DNA of 64,000 nucleotides from Pseudoalteromonas sp. H105 (GTDB lineage: Bacteria; Pseudomonadota; Gammaproteobacteria; Enterobacterales; Alteromonadaceae): NCBI RefSeq assembly GCF_001469215.1, contig NZ_LOFH01000005.1:62001-126000 (forward strand). Direction: 5' to 3'. Positions 27,428-37,651 of this stretch are shown here, piece after piece. Every line of letters starts with the position of its first letter. The first letter of the stretch is position 1. The position numbers and the translations under genes are program-made. The notes beneath the pieces are model-generated. The model was not told the DNA's origin, searched no databases, and saw only the letters and a program-made list of their open reading frames with translations.

Positions 27428-27982
27428 ATGGCACCTAAAACTAAAATACTTAACATTATTGTTGGCTCAAAAAACCCTGTTAAAATCAATGCAGCCAAAC
27501 ATATTTTCACTGCACTTTTCCCTGAGCACGAAATCAAGTGCATTGGTATACACGCCCCTTCTCAAGTGCCTGATCAACCCATAGGCGAAGACGAAACCCG
27601 CACTGGAGCGCAAAATCGCGTAGCGTATGCACAACAACATCATCAAGCTGATTTTTATGTCGCTATGGAAGGAGGCGCTGCCAAATTTAGTTACGGACCT
27701 GCAACCTTTGCCTTTGTGGTTATCGCCGATTCAACAACCAAAAGTATTGGGCGCAGCTGCAATTTACCCCTACCTCAAGTGCTCTATAATGCATTGTTGG
27801 AAGGCCAAGAGCTTGGCGATGTAATGGATGATGCGTTTAATACCCAAAATATCAAGCAACAAGGTGGCGCAATCGGCTTATTAACAAATAATCATGCAAC
27901 ACGCCAAAGTACCTACACTCAAGCGCTCACATTAGCTATGGCGCCCTTCTTGCACCCTGAACTTTACAAAAAGGAGGTGTAA
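27428..27982 (+). CDS. yjjX: Inosine/xanthosine triphosphatase (YjjX)
   Basis: 184 aa. NIIVGSKNPVKINAAKHIF with a Lys/Asn nucleotide-binding pattern, PIGEDETRTGAQNRV and FYVAMEGGA are the conserved blocks of the YjjX NTPase family, which removes ITP and XTP (and has been linked to thiamine metabolism under other names). Cytoplasmic. Start ATG after GAAGGAGTAGTGT. The stop is immediately followed by the yjjG ATG, whose ribosome site AAAAAGGAGGTG lies inside yjjX, so the two are coupled. Confidence 0.92.
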   Translation: MAPKTKILNIIVGSKNPVKINAAKHIFTALFPEHEIKCIGIHAPSQVPDQPIGEDETRTGAQNRVAYAQQHHQADFYVAMEGGAAKFSYGPATFAFVVIADSTTKSIGRSCNLPLPQVLYNALLEGQELGDVMDDAFNTQNIKQQGGAIGLLTNNHATRQSTYTQALTLAMAPFLHPELYKKEV

Positions 27983-28657
27983 ATGAAATACACCCATGTT
28001 TTATTTGATGCCGACGAGACATTATTTAGCTTTAATGCATTCGCTGGCCTTAAGCGCATGTTCGCAACCCACGATGTAGATTTTACTCAGGCAGATTATA
28101 CCCATTACCAATTAACGAATAAGTCTTTATGGCTTGATTATCAAAACAACAAAATTTCAGCAACGTACTTACAAGTCACACGGTTTAGTGAATGGGCCGA
28201 TAAGCTTAACGTGCCTGCGCAACAGCTTAATAATGACTTTTTAACTGCGATGGCTGAAATTTGTGAGCCTTTACCAGGCGCTAAAACGCTGCTTAAAAAG
28301 CTCAAGCCACACGCCAAGTTAGGTATTATTACCAATGGCTTTACTCAGCTACAAGCGCGACGTTTGGAGCACACTGGCTTAAAGGATATGTTTGACTGGC
28401 TAGTTATTTCTGAGCAAGTAGGAATTGCAAAACCCGCGGTTGAAATCTTTGATCACACCTTTAAATTAATGGGTAACCCTAATAAAGAAAACATTCTGAT
28501 GGTAGGCGACACTGCAAGCAGCGATATCCTAGGCGGTATGAATGCTGGTATTGATACCTGTTGGTTGCAACACCCAGGGTCTGAATTACCACCAGCAATT
28601 ACGCCAACGTATAGAATTACTGAACTGGTGCAATTACAGCATTTATTGGAACTGTAA
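27983..28657 (+). CDS. yjjG: Pyrimidine/noncanonical nucleotide 5'-nucleotidase (YjjG)
   Basis: 224 aa HAD-superfamily phosphatase. Motif I is LFDADETLFSF (nucleophile Asp and second Asp), motif II IITNGFTQLQ, motif III K in GIAKPAVEIF, motif IV MVGDTASSDILGG. A helical cap of YjjG type occupies residues 18-90. It dephosphorylates nucleoside monophosphates including noncanonical pyrimidines, so with YjjX it forms a nucleotide-sanitising pair. Starts directly after yjjX. Ends before a bidirectional terminator shared with lpxC. Confidence 0.93.
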   Translation: MKYTHVLFDADETLFSFNAFAGLKRMFATHDVDFTQADYTHYQLTNKSLWLDYQNNKISATYLQVTRFSEWADKLNVPAQQLNNDFLTAMAEICEPLPGAKTLLKKLKPHAKLGIITNGFTQLQARRLEHTGLKDMFDWLVISEQVGIAKPAVEIFDHTFKLMGNPNKENILMVGDTASSDILGGMNAGIDTCWLQHPGSELPPAITPTYRITELVQLQHLLEL

Positions 28658-28683
28658 GAGCTGCGAGTTATTGAAAGTTAAGC

Positions 28684-28715
28684 AAAAAAAATGACGCTAT
28701 CAAGCGTCATTTTTT
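28684..28715. terminator. Bidirectional terminator between yjjG and lpxC
   Basis: An 8-bp stem ATGACGCT/AGCGTCAT (28691-28698, 28703-28710), loop ATCA, flanked by A7 and T5. It closes yjjG on plus and the dcw cluster on minus. Confidence 0.88.
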
Positions 28716-28735
28716 ATAACTGTTAGTACAAGCAA

Positions 28736-29647
28736 TTAAGCTGTAGCTACTTCTAAGCCTGGTGCAGGCATAGTTACAGGCGTTTCAAATGTTGCCCACT
28801 CCCATGCTGACTCTGTTGCCATGATTTTACGAAGTAGTTTATTATTTAAGTCGTGACCTGATTTATAGGCAGTAATTTTACCTAAAATGTTGTGGCCCGT
28901 CATAAACATATCACCAACACAATCTAGTATTTTATGCTTAACAAACTCATCGCTGTAACGTAAACCATTTGGGTTAAGTACTTTAAACTCATCCAATACA
29001 ACTGCGTTATCCATGCTGCCACCGAGTGCTAGGTTATTAGCATGCATGTACTCAATGTCTTTCATAAAACCAAATGTACGTGCACGGCTGATCTCTTCAG
29101 TAAAGCTTTGCGCCGTAATATCTAAACCGATACGTTGGCGGCTTTCATTGATTGCCGGGTGATCAAAAGCAATTTCAAAGTCGATATGAAAACCATCATA
29201 TGGTTCAATTTCGGCCCATTTATCGCCTTCTTCAATACGTACTTTTTCTTTAATACGAATAAAGCGTTTAGCAACTTTCTGCTCTTCAATTCCGCCTTTT
29301 TGTAACAAGTAAATGAATGGTAATGCACTACCATCCATAATAGGCACTTCTGAGCTGTCTAATTCAACAATTAGATTATCAATTCCCATTGCTGCTACCG
29401 CCGCAATAAGGTGCTCAGTTGTTGATAAGCGAACACCATCTTTATTTGTTAAACAGGTACACAACTGCGTATCACCAACGGCTTCAGGTGTTGTTTCAAA
29501 ATCAACAACCGGATCAAGGTCGACACGACGAAATACAATCCCAGTATTTGCGCTCGCAGGTCGGAGAGTTATTGTGACCTTCTCACCTTTATGAAGTCCA
29601 ATTCCTATGGCTTTGACTACTTCTGCAATCGTACGCTGTTTAATCAT
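28736..29647 (-). CDS. lpxC: UDP-3-O-acyl-N-acetylglucosamine deacetylase
   Basis: 303 aa (E. coli 305). Committed, zinc-dependent step of lipid A synthesis. Zinc ligands His79 (STTEHL) and the HKILD pair, the general base region, and catalytic His in YKSGHD are all present. MIKQRTI at 29647 matches the usual N-terminus; an upstream in-frame GTG at 29659 would add MSEP. Last gene of the dcw cluster, separated from ftsZ by 96 nt and served by its own promoter. The C-terminus ends APGLEVATA; LpxC level in E. coli is set by FtsH acting on a C-terminal degron, which here is Ala-ended. Confidence 0.96.
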   Translation of the reverse strand: MIKQRTIAEVVKAIGIGLHKGEKVTITLRPASANTGIVFRRVDLDPVVDFETTPEAVGDTQLCTCLTNKDGVRLSTTEHLIAAVAAMGIDNLIVELDSSEVPIMDGSALPFIYLLQKGGIEEQKVAKRFIRIKEKVRIEEGDKWAEIEPYDGFHIDFEIAFDHPAINESRQRIGLDITAQSFTEEISRARTFGFMKDIEYMHANNLALGGSMDNAVVLDEFKVLNPNGLRYSDEFVKHKILDCVGDMFMTGHNILGKITAYKSGHDLNNKLLRKIMATESAWEWATFETPVTMPAPGLEVATA

Positions 29648-29682
29648 AGGTTCGCTCACTTATAGTTACAGTTAGACGGCGG

Positions 29683-29711
29683 ATAATATCACAGATACGA
29701 CCAGCTGCCAA
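29683..29711 (-). promoter_or_regulatory. Predicted lpxC promoter
   Basis: Minus strand TTGGCA (29711-29706), 17-nt spacer, TATTAT (29688-29683), about 35 nt before the lpxC ATG. Good sigma70-like match. It allows transcription independent of ftsZ. Confidence 0.6.
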
Positions 29712-29743
29712 ATTTGTTCACTTTTTATGCAAATTATTTTTGC

Positions 29744-30988
29744 TTAATCAGCCTGTTTTCTTAAAAATGCTGGAATGTCGAAGTAATCACCACCTTCTGA
29801 CTTATCCGATTTATTACCACTTTCAGTGGTTTTTGCACTGCCACTTTGAGCCGTCATGCCTGAATCTTGTTTTTCTGTCGCTGACGCATTATCGATTTCA
29901 TGGCTACTGCTACCTTGGCTAGCAAAGCTTGGTACATACATACTGCTGCTTGTCTGGCTCGTTGAGCTTGCCACATCAGAACCTGATGCTTTTTTAAAGC
30001 CATTATCAACAATACCAAATTGCGGACGACGATCGCCACCTAGACCTGTTGCAACAACTGTTACTCGTAGCTCATCAGTCATTTCTGGGTCAATAACAGC
30101 ACCCACAACAACCGTCGCATTTTCAGATGCTAATGCTTTTACATGATTACCGACGATTTCAAATTCTTCAATCGCGATATCCATACCCGCAGTAATGTTA
30201 ACCAAAATGCCTTTAGCACCGGTTAAATCAACATCTTCTAAAAGCGGGCTTGAAATAGCAGCTTCTGCGGCTTCTTGTGCACGATCAGGGCCTGATGCTG
30301 AAGCCGTTCCCATCATTGCTGTGCCCATTGCTGACATGACCGTACGTACGTCGGCGAAATCCACATTGATCAAACCAGAACGTGTAATTAATTCAGCAAT
30401 ACCTTGCACAGCACCAAATAACACATCGTTTGCCTTAGCGAAGGCATCTAATAGTGTAGTCCCTTTGCCTAAAACTTTAAGCAATTTATTGTTAGGAATT
30501 GTAATAAGTGAATCTACAATTTCTGACAACTCATTAATGCCTTGTTCAGCCGCTGCTGCACGCTTTTTGCCTTCAAAGTCAAACGGGCGTGTAACCACTG
30601 CAACCGTTAAAATACCTAAATCTTTCGCTATTTTAGCAACAACAGGCGCTGCGCCTGTGCCTGTACCACCGCCCATTCCGGCTGCGATGAATACCATGTC
30701 GGCACCTTCAAGGCTGTTGCGAATAGTTTCTGCATCTTCTTCTGCCGAGCTACGACCCACTTCTGGATTTGCACCGGCACCCAAACCAGAGGTGATTTGC
30801 GTACCAAGTTGAACTGTGATGTCTGCTGATGAATTACGTAACGCTTGCGCATCTGTATTGGCCGCAATAAAGCGTACACCTTCAATTTGTTGTTTTACCA
30901 TGTGCTCAACAGCGTTACCGCCGCCACCGCCCACGCCAATAACTTTTATTACAGCTTCTTCGCTGTGTTGTTCCATTATATCAAACAT
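29744..30988 (-). CDS. ftsZ: Cell division protein FtsZ
   Basis: 414 aa tubulin-like GTPase that forms the Z ring. [30 protein letters not shown], the GTP-binding [15 protein letters not shown] (about 104-118) and [20 protein letters not shown] are intact. A variable Ser/Gln-rich linker (about 320-400) precedes the conserved C-terminal peptide [11 protein letters not shown], the binding site for FtsA and ZipA. GGAGAGTAAAC precedes ATG. It follows ftsA by 21 nt. Confidence 0.98.
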   Translation of the reverse strand: MFDIMEQHSEEAVIKVIGVGGGGGNAVEHMVKQQIEGVRFIAANTDAQALRNSSADITVQLGTQITSGLGAGANPEVGRSSAEEDAETIRNSLEGADMVFIAAGMGGGTGTGAAPVVAKIAKDLGILTVAVVTRPFDFEGKKRAAAAEQGINELSEIVDSLITIPNNKLLKVLGKGTTLLDAFAKANDVLFGAVQGIAELITRSGLINVDFADVRTVMSAMGTAMMGTASASGPDRAQEAAEAAISSPLLEDVDLTGAKGILVNITAGMDIAIEEFEIVGNHVKALASENATVVVGAVIDPEMTDELRVTVVATGLGGDRRPQFGIVDNGFKKASGSDVASSTSQTSSSMYVPSFASQGSSSHEIDNASATEKQDSGMTAQSGSAKTTESGNKSDKSEGGDYFDIPAFLRKQAD

Positions 30989-31009
30989 GTTTACTCTCCG
31001 ACTTGAGTA

Positions 31010-32242
31010 CTAAAACTCGCCTTGGAACCACTTTGTTATGCGGTTCCACCAATTGTTATCACCTTCAGGTTTCGATTTTTGTGCATTCATCGATTGCATT
31101 GTTCGGCCGTATTGCAATAAGCCTACTGCCGTTGCATATGAAGGATCATCAACATAATCTGTTAAACCAACCATCCCGATTGGTTTTCCTACTCTAACTG
31201 GCATTTGGAAGATATCTTCAGCTACTTCCATGGCACCTGCCATTTTTGCACTTCCGCCTGTAATTACAAGCCCAGCTGCAATTTGGTCTTCTAACCCTGA
31301 GCGACGGATCTCTTCCATCGCTAATTCAAATAGTTCTCTAAAACGCGGTTCTACCACTTCAGACAACGTGTGGCGTGACATCAATCTTGCTGGTCGTCCA
31401 CCCACACTCGGAACTTCAATAGTCTCTTCGCTGCTGGCCATTTGGCTGCTTGCACAGGCATATTGTACCTTGAGAGACTCTGCATGTGATATCGGCGTAC
31501 GAAATATTTTTGCAATATCACCCGTTACTTGATTTCCCGCAACTGGGATTACAGCAGAATGGCGCAAAGCCCCATTAATATAGATAGTGATATCCATTGT
31601 ACCACCACCAATATCAAGTACCGCCACACCTAGCTCTTTTTCGTCATCTGTGAGAACGGAGTAACATGACGCCAATGCAGTAAATATTAACTGGTCTACT
31701 TCTAAGCCACAACGCTCGACACACTTTTCAATATTTTTAGCCATGTCATTTGAGCATGTAATAATGTGGGCTCTAGCTTCCATTCGCACGCCACTCATAC
31801 CCAGTGGGTTTTTAATCCCTTCCTGCATATCAATACTGTACTCTTGCGGCAGCGCATGCAGCATCTTACGTTCTGCTGATATCGGCACTGAACGGGCAAT
31901 ATGAATGACGTTTTCTACGTCTTCTTCCGTCACTTCGGTATTGTTAATTGCAACGACGCCATTTTCATTTTGGCATTGGATGTGCTTCCCTGAAATACCC
32001 AAATATACAGAGCTAATACGACAATCGGCCATTAGCTCTGCTTCATCAATTGCACGACGAATAGATTCAGACACTAAATTAAGATCATTCACGCCGCCTT
32101 TATCCATACCATGGGATACTTGACTGCCAATTCCAACAATACTGAGTTTATTGTCTGCCGTGATTTCACCAACCGTGGCCACCACTTTTGAGGTGCCAAC
32201 GTCCAATCCAATCACTAGGTTTCTTTCTGCTGACTTAGTCAT
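31010..32242 (-). CDS. ftsA: Cell division protein FtsA
   Basis: 410 aa actin-like ATPase that tethers FtsZ to the membrane. NLVIGLDVGTSKVVATVGEI (phosphate 1), SVLTDDEKELGVAVLDIGGGTMDIT (phosphate 2) and GLVITGGSAKMAG (adenosine) are visible, and the C-terminus WWNRITKWFQGEF is an amphipathic membrane helix. ATG overlaps the ftsQ stop (ATGA, 32239-32242). Confidence 0.98.
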   Translation of the reverse strand: MTKSAERNLVIGLDVGTSKVVATVGEITADNKLSIVGIGSQVSHGMDKGGVNDLNLVSESIRRAIDEAELMADCRISSVYLGISGKHIQCQNENGVVAINNTEVTEEDVENVIHIARSVPISAERKMLHALPQEYSIDMQEGIKNPLGMSGVRMEARAHIITCSNDMAKNIEKCVERCGLEVDQLIFTALASCYSVLTDDEKELGVAVLDIGGGTMDITIYINGALRHSAVIPVAGNQVTGDIAKIFRTPISHAESLKVQYACASSQMASSEETIEVPSVGGRPARLMSRHTLSEVVEPRFRELFELAMEEIRRSGLEDQIAAGLVITGGSAKMAGAMEVAEDIFQMPVRVGKPIGMVGLTDYVDDPSYATAVGLLQYGRTMQSMNAQKSKPEGDNNWWNRITKWFQGEF

Positions 32243-33018
32243 GCCTTACTCTTATTTTGTAATTGCGCTTCTTCCAGGAGCTTCCAGCTCACTGCAAGGC
32301 CGGTATCATACCGTAAATCCACTACATCTACTTGTGCATCTGCACGCTTTTCCATACGTGGGTATACATCAATAAATCGCTGTACCCGCTTTGCTTTTTC
32401 TTTTCGACCTAGATTCAGCCGAATACCATTATCAAGCCAAAGCTGCCAAGAAAACCGCTCAGACAAAGCTAAGCTTGTTAACTTTAATTGATTTAAGTTC
32501 AGCATATCATCAAACTGTTGATAGGCTGTCCACGCTTCATGCTCACTGCCTTCTGGGCCATATAGCTGGGGTAACTTCTTATCAAGCTGTTCACTTTTAG
32601 CTTGAAATACCTCACCATGTTGATTAAGTAATAAATCACTATTCCATACAGCAACGGCTTGGTGCTCAACAACATACACCTGCAGTGTATCAGGCCACTG
32701 CTTTCGCACAGATGCCGTAGCAACCCACGGAAGCTCTTGCACTAAATGCTGCACATCCGTCACATTCAAATCAAAAAAACTGGACAAATCGGCCTTTTTT
32801 ATTGCCATTATAATGGCTTTTTCATCCGTATACTTTGGTTCGCCAAGTACCGCTAAATGCTTTATTTGCGCGTCTTTGTTATCCACCAGCCACTGCTGCA
32901 CCCCACTGGTAATGCGCACTAAGCTAACCACCACAATCAGAAAGAAGCTAATACCAAAAATCAGCGACCAATTAAGTTGCTGTTTTAACTGCTTTGCTTT
33001 TTCTAAAAGGGAATGCAT
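32239..33018 (-). CDS. ftsQ: Cell division protein FtsQ
   Basis: 259 aa bitopic membrane protein of the FtsQLB complex. One transmembrane helix (about 18-38, WSLIFGISFFLIVVVSLV), a POTRA domain (about 50-120, IKHLAVLGEPKYTDEKAIIMAI) and a beta domain (AVWNSDLLLNQHGEVF). ATG at 33018 is chosen: it lies 1 nt past the ddlB stop and gives a normal short cytoplasmic tail. A TTG at 33048 inside ddlB would add 10 residues and has no better site. Confidence 0.95.
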   Translation of the reverse strand: MHSLLEKAKQLKQQLNWSLIFGISFFLIVVVSLVRITSGVQQWLVDNKDAQIKHLAVLGEPKYTDEKAIIMAIKKADLSSFFDLNVTDVQHLVQELPWVATASVRKQWPDTLQVYVVEHQAVAVWNSDLLLNQHGEVFQAKSEQLDKKLPQLYGPEGSEHEAWTAYQQFDDMLNLNQLKLTSLALSERFSWQLWLDNGIRLNLGRKEKAKRVQRFIDVYPRMEKRADAQVDVVDLRYDTGLAVSWKLLEEAQLQNKSKA

Positions 33019-33019
33019 T

Positions 33020-33940
33020 TTAAAGTGTTTGCTCCAAAATGCGAACAACTAATTGCTCAAAAGTTGCCCCGTTTGCTTTTGCGGCCATTGGCACCAGCGA
33101 CTTTTCCGTCATACCAGGTACTGTATTAACCTCAAGCAAGTAAAAATTGCCATGTTCATCTTGCATAGCATCAACGCGACCCCAGCCACTTGCTCCCACT
33201 AAATCAAACGCTTGCAAAGCCATGTCTTGCAATAACGTGGTCTCTTCTGATGATAAATCCGCAGGGCAATGATACTCGGTTGTCGTCGATTGATACTTAG
33301 CTTGATAATCATAAAAACCATTCGGTGTGGTCATTTCAATCACAGGCTGCACATCGTTACCCAGCACCGTTACGGTAAATTCACGACCGGTTACCCACTG
33401 CTCAACTAACACTTGGTTATCAAACTTAAACGCTTCTGTTAGTGCTGCTTCTAATTCTTGGGCATTATTGGCTTGTGCCATACCAATACTTGAGCCCTCA
33501 TGAGATGGCTTAACCATCACCTTTTTAAGCTCACCCATTATTGCTGCAGTATCAAAACCCCGTTTACTATCAACAACAGCGTAAGGTGCGGTACTGAGCC
33601 CTGCTGATTTAAACAGGTGCTTACAGCGAATTTTATCCATCGCTAATGCCGAACCTAAAACATTGCTTCCGGTGTAGGGTAGGCCCATAAACTCTAGCGC
33701 GCCTTGAATTGTACCATCTTCACCACCGCGACCATGTAATGCTATAAATACTCGCTGAACACCAAGCTCTTTTAATTGCCACAATGGCTGCTCTTTTGGA
33801 TCAAAAGCAATCGCATCAACACCTGCACTTTGTAATGCATTTAAAACTGCTTGACCCGATTTAAGCGATACCTCACGCTCTGCTGAATGGCCACCCAATA
33901 ACACCGCAACTTTACCAAACTGTGTATTAAGCTGTGTCAT
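33020..33940 (-). CDS. ddlB: D-alanine--D-alanine ligase B
   Basis: 306 aa ATP-grasp enzyme that joins two D-Ala for peptidoglycan. [54 protein letters not shown] (ATP-binding) and [17 protein letters not shown] (metal and substrate site) are intact. ATG overlaps the murC stop (33937-33940). The dcw copy of Ddl is usually DdlB. Confidence 0.97.
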   Translation of the reverse strand: MTQLNTQFGKVAVLLGGHSAEREVSLKSGQAVLNALQSAGVDAIAFDPKEQPLWQLKELGVQRVFIALHGRGGEDGTIQGALEFMGLPYTGSNVLGSALAMDKIRCKHLFKSAGLSTAPYAVVDSKRGFDTAAIMGELKKVMVKPSHEGSSIGMAQANNAQELEAALTEAFKFDNQVLVEQWVTGREFTVTVLGNDVQPVIEMTTPNGFYDYQAKYQSTTTEYHCPADLSSEETTLLQDMALQAFDLVGASGWGRVDAMQDEHGNFYLLEVNTVPGMTEKSLVPMAAKANGATFEQLVVRILEQTL

Positions 33941-35400
33941 ACATCTACCTGCTTTAGGTGTTCAATTGACAACCCTGTTGCCGCTAACTGTTTAACTAAT
34001 TGACCTATATTACCAGCCCCTTGGGTTAAAACTAAGTCATTGTCTTGTAATATATTCGCTAATACGCCCGCAAGCTCTGAATTACTCGCTATATGTAATG
34101 GCTCTTTACCACGCTGGCGTAAGCTGCGGCATAAACTCTTACTATCAGCACCGATAATAGGCTCTTCACCTGCACTGTACACATCTAGTAGCAATAACTG
34201 ATCAACATCGGCAAGTACCTTGACAAAGTCTTCATACAAGTCGCGTGTACGGGAAAATCTATGCGGCTGGTAAATCATCACTAAGCGTTTATCAGGCCAC
34301 CCTTCACGGACTGCGGCAATCGTCGCCGCGACTTCTGATGGGTGATGGCCATAATCGTCAACAAGCATAACGTTACCGTACTCATTTTCAAACGTACCAT
34401 AATGTTGAAAACGACGGCCTATCCCTTCAAATTTATCGAGCGCTTGTAAAATCGCTTGATCAGAAATTTTTTGATCTTTTGCAACAGCAATCGCAGCCGT
34501 CGCATTTAACGCATTATGTATACCAGGCATATTCAGCTGAATCGTTAAATCATTGCCCTGCTTGGTACGTACCGTAAACGTACAGGTATTGCCTTGTTGG
34601 CTAAAGTTAAGCATACGGTAATCTGCATCAGCCGACTCACCATACGTGATAACGGGTCGAGCAAATCGAGGAATAAGCTCTGCCGCAACCTCTGAATCAA
34701 TACACACTACAGCTAACCCATAAAATGGTAGATTATGAATAAACTCCACATAGGTGTCTTTCATCTTCTCTAAACTGCCACCATAGGTATCCATGTGATC
34801 TTCTTCAATATTAGTGATCACAGAAACCATAGGTTGTAAGTGCAAAAATGACGCATCACTTTCATCTGCCTCAGCTATCAAAAAGTCGCTTTTACCCACT
34901 TTCGCGTTACTTCCTGCGCTATTAAGTAAACCACCAATTATAAATGTTGGATCGAGGCCAGCTTGCGCATAAATACTAGCGATCAAGCTCGTTGTCGTGG
35001 TTTTTCCATGGGTACCGGCGATGGCAATGCCATGACGAAAACGCATTAACTCAGCAAGCATCTCAGCACGACGTACAACCGGAATACGCGCAGCTTTCGC
35101 AGCAATAATTTCAGGGTTTGTTTCATCAATAGCGCTTGAAACGACAACAACATTCGCATCCTTCACATTACTTGCATGGTGGCCAATAAACACTTCGGCA
35201 CCCGCCTTAATTAAGCGCTCAGTCATGGCGCTATGGGCTATATCTGAGCCAGTAATACGGTAACCTTCAAAAGCCAATACTTCAGCAATACCGCCCATCC
35301 CCGCGCCACCAATACCAATAAAGTGGATAGTGTTGATTCGTCGCATTGCTGGTCGTGATGGTTTATTTATATCGCCACTTTGTTTGTTTAATTCGTTCAC
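33937..35400 (-). CDS. murC: UDP-N-acetylmuramate--L-alanine ligase
   Basis: 487 aa Mur ligase that adds L-Ala to UDP-MurNAc. [17 protein letters not shown] (UDP-binding), [16 protein letters not shown] (P-loop), [14 protein letters not shown] and [12 protein letters not shown] (family landmarks). GTG start at 35400 overlaps the murG stop as GTGA. A second Met at residue 19 (MRRINTIHF) is a possible alternative nearer to E. coli MurC. Confidence 0.97.
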   Translation of the reverse strand: MNELNKQSGDINKPSRPAMRRINTIHFIGIGGAGMGGIAEVLAFEGYRITGSDIAHSAMTERLIKAGAEVFIGHHASNVKDANVVVVSSAIDETNPEIIAAKAARIPVVRRAEMLAELMRFRHGIAIAGTHGKTTTTSLIASIYAQAGLDPTFIIGGLLNSAGSNAKVGKSDFLIAEADESDASFLHLQPMVSVITNIEEDHMDTYGGSLEKMKDTYVEFIHNLPFYGLAVVCIDSEVAAELIPRFARPVITYGESADADYRMLNFSQQGNTCTFTVRTKQGNDLTIQLNMPGIHNALNATAAIAVAKDQKISDQAILQALDKFEGIGRRFQHYGTFENEYGNVMLVDDYGHHPSEVAATIAAVREGWPDKRLVMIYQPHRFSRTRDLYEDFVKVLADVDQLLLLDVYSAGEEPIIGADSKSLCRSLRQRGKEPLHIASNSELAGVLANILQDNDLVLTQGAGNIGQLVKQLAATGLSIEHLKQVDV

Positions 35401-36479
35401 ACAACTCTCTTTTTATTTGTTACTTGCTCACAGTGCTGTGCAACATGCGCTGTGGCATCAATGGTAGCCAACGCTTTTGCGCGCTGCGCCATCTGATCTA
35501 TTAATTTTGGTTGTTCTAAATAAGGTCTCAAGGTATCGACAATATTAGCTTGGCTAAATTCCCCTTGCGGCATTAATAATGCCGCTTCAGCAGCAACTAA
35601 AAATTGCGCATTTGCGGTTTGATGGTCATCAACGGCATGCGGGAATGGCACAAATAATGCCATTTTTCCAGCCGCAGCAATTTCACTCACGGTCAGTGCG
35701 CCTGCACGGCAAATTACAATATCAGCCCAGCTATAAGCCGCATCCATATCATCAATAAATTCAGCGACCTTTACTTGCTCTGTGCTAAATGCTTGCGCTT
35801 TATAGGCTTGAGTGACCCCATCAAGGTGACCTTTGCCTGTTTGGTGCCACACATTTATCTCGGTTATTTGAGATGACGCCTTAAAGGTCGAAGGCAGTGT
35901 GCTATTGAGCACCTGAGCACCTAGTGAACCACCAACAACTAATACGTTAATTGGACTTGATACATGTCGAACCGCGACCTTTGCTACGCTTTGACGTACC
36001 GGATTGCCAACCACTTCACTTTTGCCATGTTCAAATGCACTAGGAAATGCAGCGAGCACTTTATTTGCACACTTTGCAAGCCACTTATTACTCATTCCAG
36101 CTACTGCATTTTGCTCATGGATCACCAATGGAATTCCTAAGCTTCGCGCTGCAATACCTGTAGGGCCAGTTACATAGCCCCCCATGGCTAGAACCACATC
36201 GGGACGATGTCTTTTTAAAACGTTGCGCGCTTGCATGATGGCATTAATGACCATGAAAGGGGCTTTAATCAAACGTTTTAAGCCGTTACCACGGACGCCT
36301 TTAACATTAATAAAATCAATCGCAATATCATGCTTAGGCACTACCTGCGCTTCCATTCTATCAGCTGTACCAATCCAGCTTACCTGCCACCCTTGCTGTT
36401 TAAGATGCTGTGCCACAGCAATGCCAGGAAAAATATGTCCGCCCGTACCGCCGGCAACAACGATTAGCTTTTTACTCAT
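35397..36479 (-). CDS. murG: UDP-GlcNAc:undecaprenyl-PP-MurNAc-pentapeptide GlcNAc transferase
   Basis: 360 aa GT28 transferase making lipid II from lipid I at the inner face of the membrane. [18 protein letters not shown] (glycine-rich loop), [13 protein letters not shown]-type segment ([14 protein letters not shown]), [20 protein letters not shown] and [15 protein letters not shown] are all present. ATG overlaps the ftsW stop (36476-36479). Confidence 0.98.
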   Translation of the reverse strand: MSKKLIVVAGGTGGHIFPGIAVAQHLKQQGWQVSWIGTADRMEAQVVPKHDIAIDFINVKGVRGNGLKRLIKAPFMVINAIMQARNVLKRHRPDVVLAMGGYVTGPTGIAARSLGIPLVIHEQNAVAGMSNKWLAKCANKVLAAFPSAFEHGKSEVVGNPVRQSVAKVAVRHVSSPINVLVVGGSLGAQVLNSTLPSTFKASSQITEINVWHQTGKGHLDGVTQAYKAQAFSTEQVKVAEFIDDMDAAYSWADIVICRAGALTVSEIAAAGKMALFVPFPHAVDDHQTANAQFLVAAEAALLMPQGEFSQANIVDTLRPYLEQPKLIDQMAQRAKALATIDATAHVAQHCEQVTNKKRVV

Positions 36480-37651
36480 CGCTTACCTCCTCGGGATGTT
36501 GCTTGTTTGGTTGCCATTTTAGTTTCAAAATCAACGCGGAATAAAATTCCTGCGGCAATGGTCATGATTAATAAGCTAGAGCCACCATACGATACAAAAG
36601 GCAACGTTAATCCTTTAGTAGGTAAAATACCGGCACTGGCGCCCACATTTACCATGGTTTGAAATGCAAACCATATCCCTATCGCGAGCGAAAAATAGCC
36701 TTCGTATTCTTTGCCACACTTCAATGCTTGCTGACCAATTAAAAGCGCTCTGAATACTAAAACACAAAAAACTGTTAAGATGCTTAACACACCTATAAAC
36801 CCAAGTTCCTCACCAATCACTGCAAAAATAAAATCATTATGCGCTTCTGGTAAATATTGTAACTTTTGTACGCTATTGCCAAGCCCTTGGCCAAACCAAC
36901 CACCTTGGCCATACGCCATTAAAGATTGCACCAACTGATAACCTTTACCAAATGGGTCATCCCACGGTTCCAAAAAGCCAACCACACGTGCCATACGGTA
37001 AGGCTCAACAATAATGAGTAATACAACTAAACCGATGCCTGTTAAAATTAACGCAAAAAACTGCCATAATTTAGCACCAGCTAAAAACAATAAACCGACC
37101 GTGGTAACAAACATAACCACAACCGTACCTAAGTCGGGCTGTAATAAAATTAATAACGCATACACAGCAAATACTGCGATAGGCTTTGCAAAGCCTTTTA
37201 TGTTTTCTTGTACCTCTGCACGTTTTCGCACAAGGTAACCCGCGATATAACTAAAAAAGTAAAGCTTAGCAGCCTCAGCAACTTGAAACCCAATAGGGCC
37301 TACCGGTATCCATCGCTTAGCCCCATTCACTTCTCGACCAACGATTAACACAATAACCAGTAGCACCATGCCCAATATTAATAAATAAGGATTTGATCGC
37401 TTCCACCAATCCATCGGCACACTGCATGCAATCCAAAAAAGCACAAAGCTCATGGCTAAAAACATACTATGTCGAATAGTGATATGGTACGGGTTATCAA
37501 ATAAACGCTCTGCCGTTGGCATCGAAGCACTGGTAACCATAACAAACCCAACTCCGATAAGCATGATCACGCAGTACAGCAAAGGTACATCGTACAACTG
37601 CGCAGATTGCTTTGGTGTCAAAGCACCACGGATATCTGCCAGTGCGATCAT
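36476..37651 (-). CDS. ftsW: Peptidoglycan glycosyltransferase FtsW
   Basis: 391 aa SEDS-family polytopic protein (about ten membrane helices) that polymerises septal glycan with FtsI. WIPVGPIGFQVAEAAKLYF, ILLQPDLGTVVVMFVTTVGLLF (QPDLGT motif), NDFIFAVIGEELGFIG and GLTLPFVSYGGSSL (signature) are visible. ATG overlaps the murD stop (37648-37651). Confidence 0.97.
   Translation of the reverse strand: MIALADIRGALTPKQSAQLYDVPLLYCVIMLIGVGFVMVTSASMPTAERLFDNPYHITIRHSMFLAMSFVLFWIACSVPMDWWKRSNPYLLILGMVLLVIVLIVGREVNGAKRWIPVGPIGFQVAEAAKLYFFSYIAGYLVRKRAEVQENIKGFAKPIAVFAVYALLILLQPDLGTVVVMFVTTVGLLFLAGAKLWQFFALILTGIGLVVLLIIVEPYRMARVVGFLEPWDDPFGKGYQLVQSLMAYGQGGWFGQGLGNSVQKLQYLPEAHNDFIFAVIGEELGFIGVLSILTVFCVLVFRALLIGQQALKCGKEYEGYFSLAIGIWFAFQTMVNVGASAGILPTKGLTLPFVSYGGSSLLIMTIAAGILFRVDFETKMATKQATSRGGKR

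Noticed and set aside
29647-29659. GTG start of lpxC at 29659
   Set aside because: ATG at 29647 gives the family N-terminus MIKQRT and places zinc ligand His79 at the E. coli position.
30195-30812. Plus-strand 205-codon open frame opposite ftsZ
   Set aside because: Shadow of ftsZ codon usage; composition is low-complexity Ser/Ala/Pro and there is no start signal.
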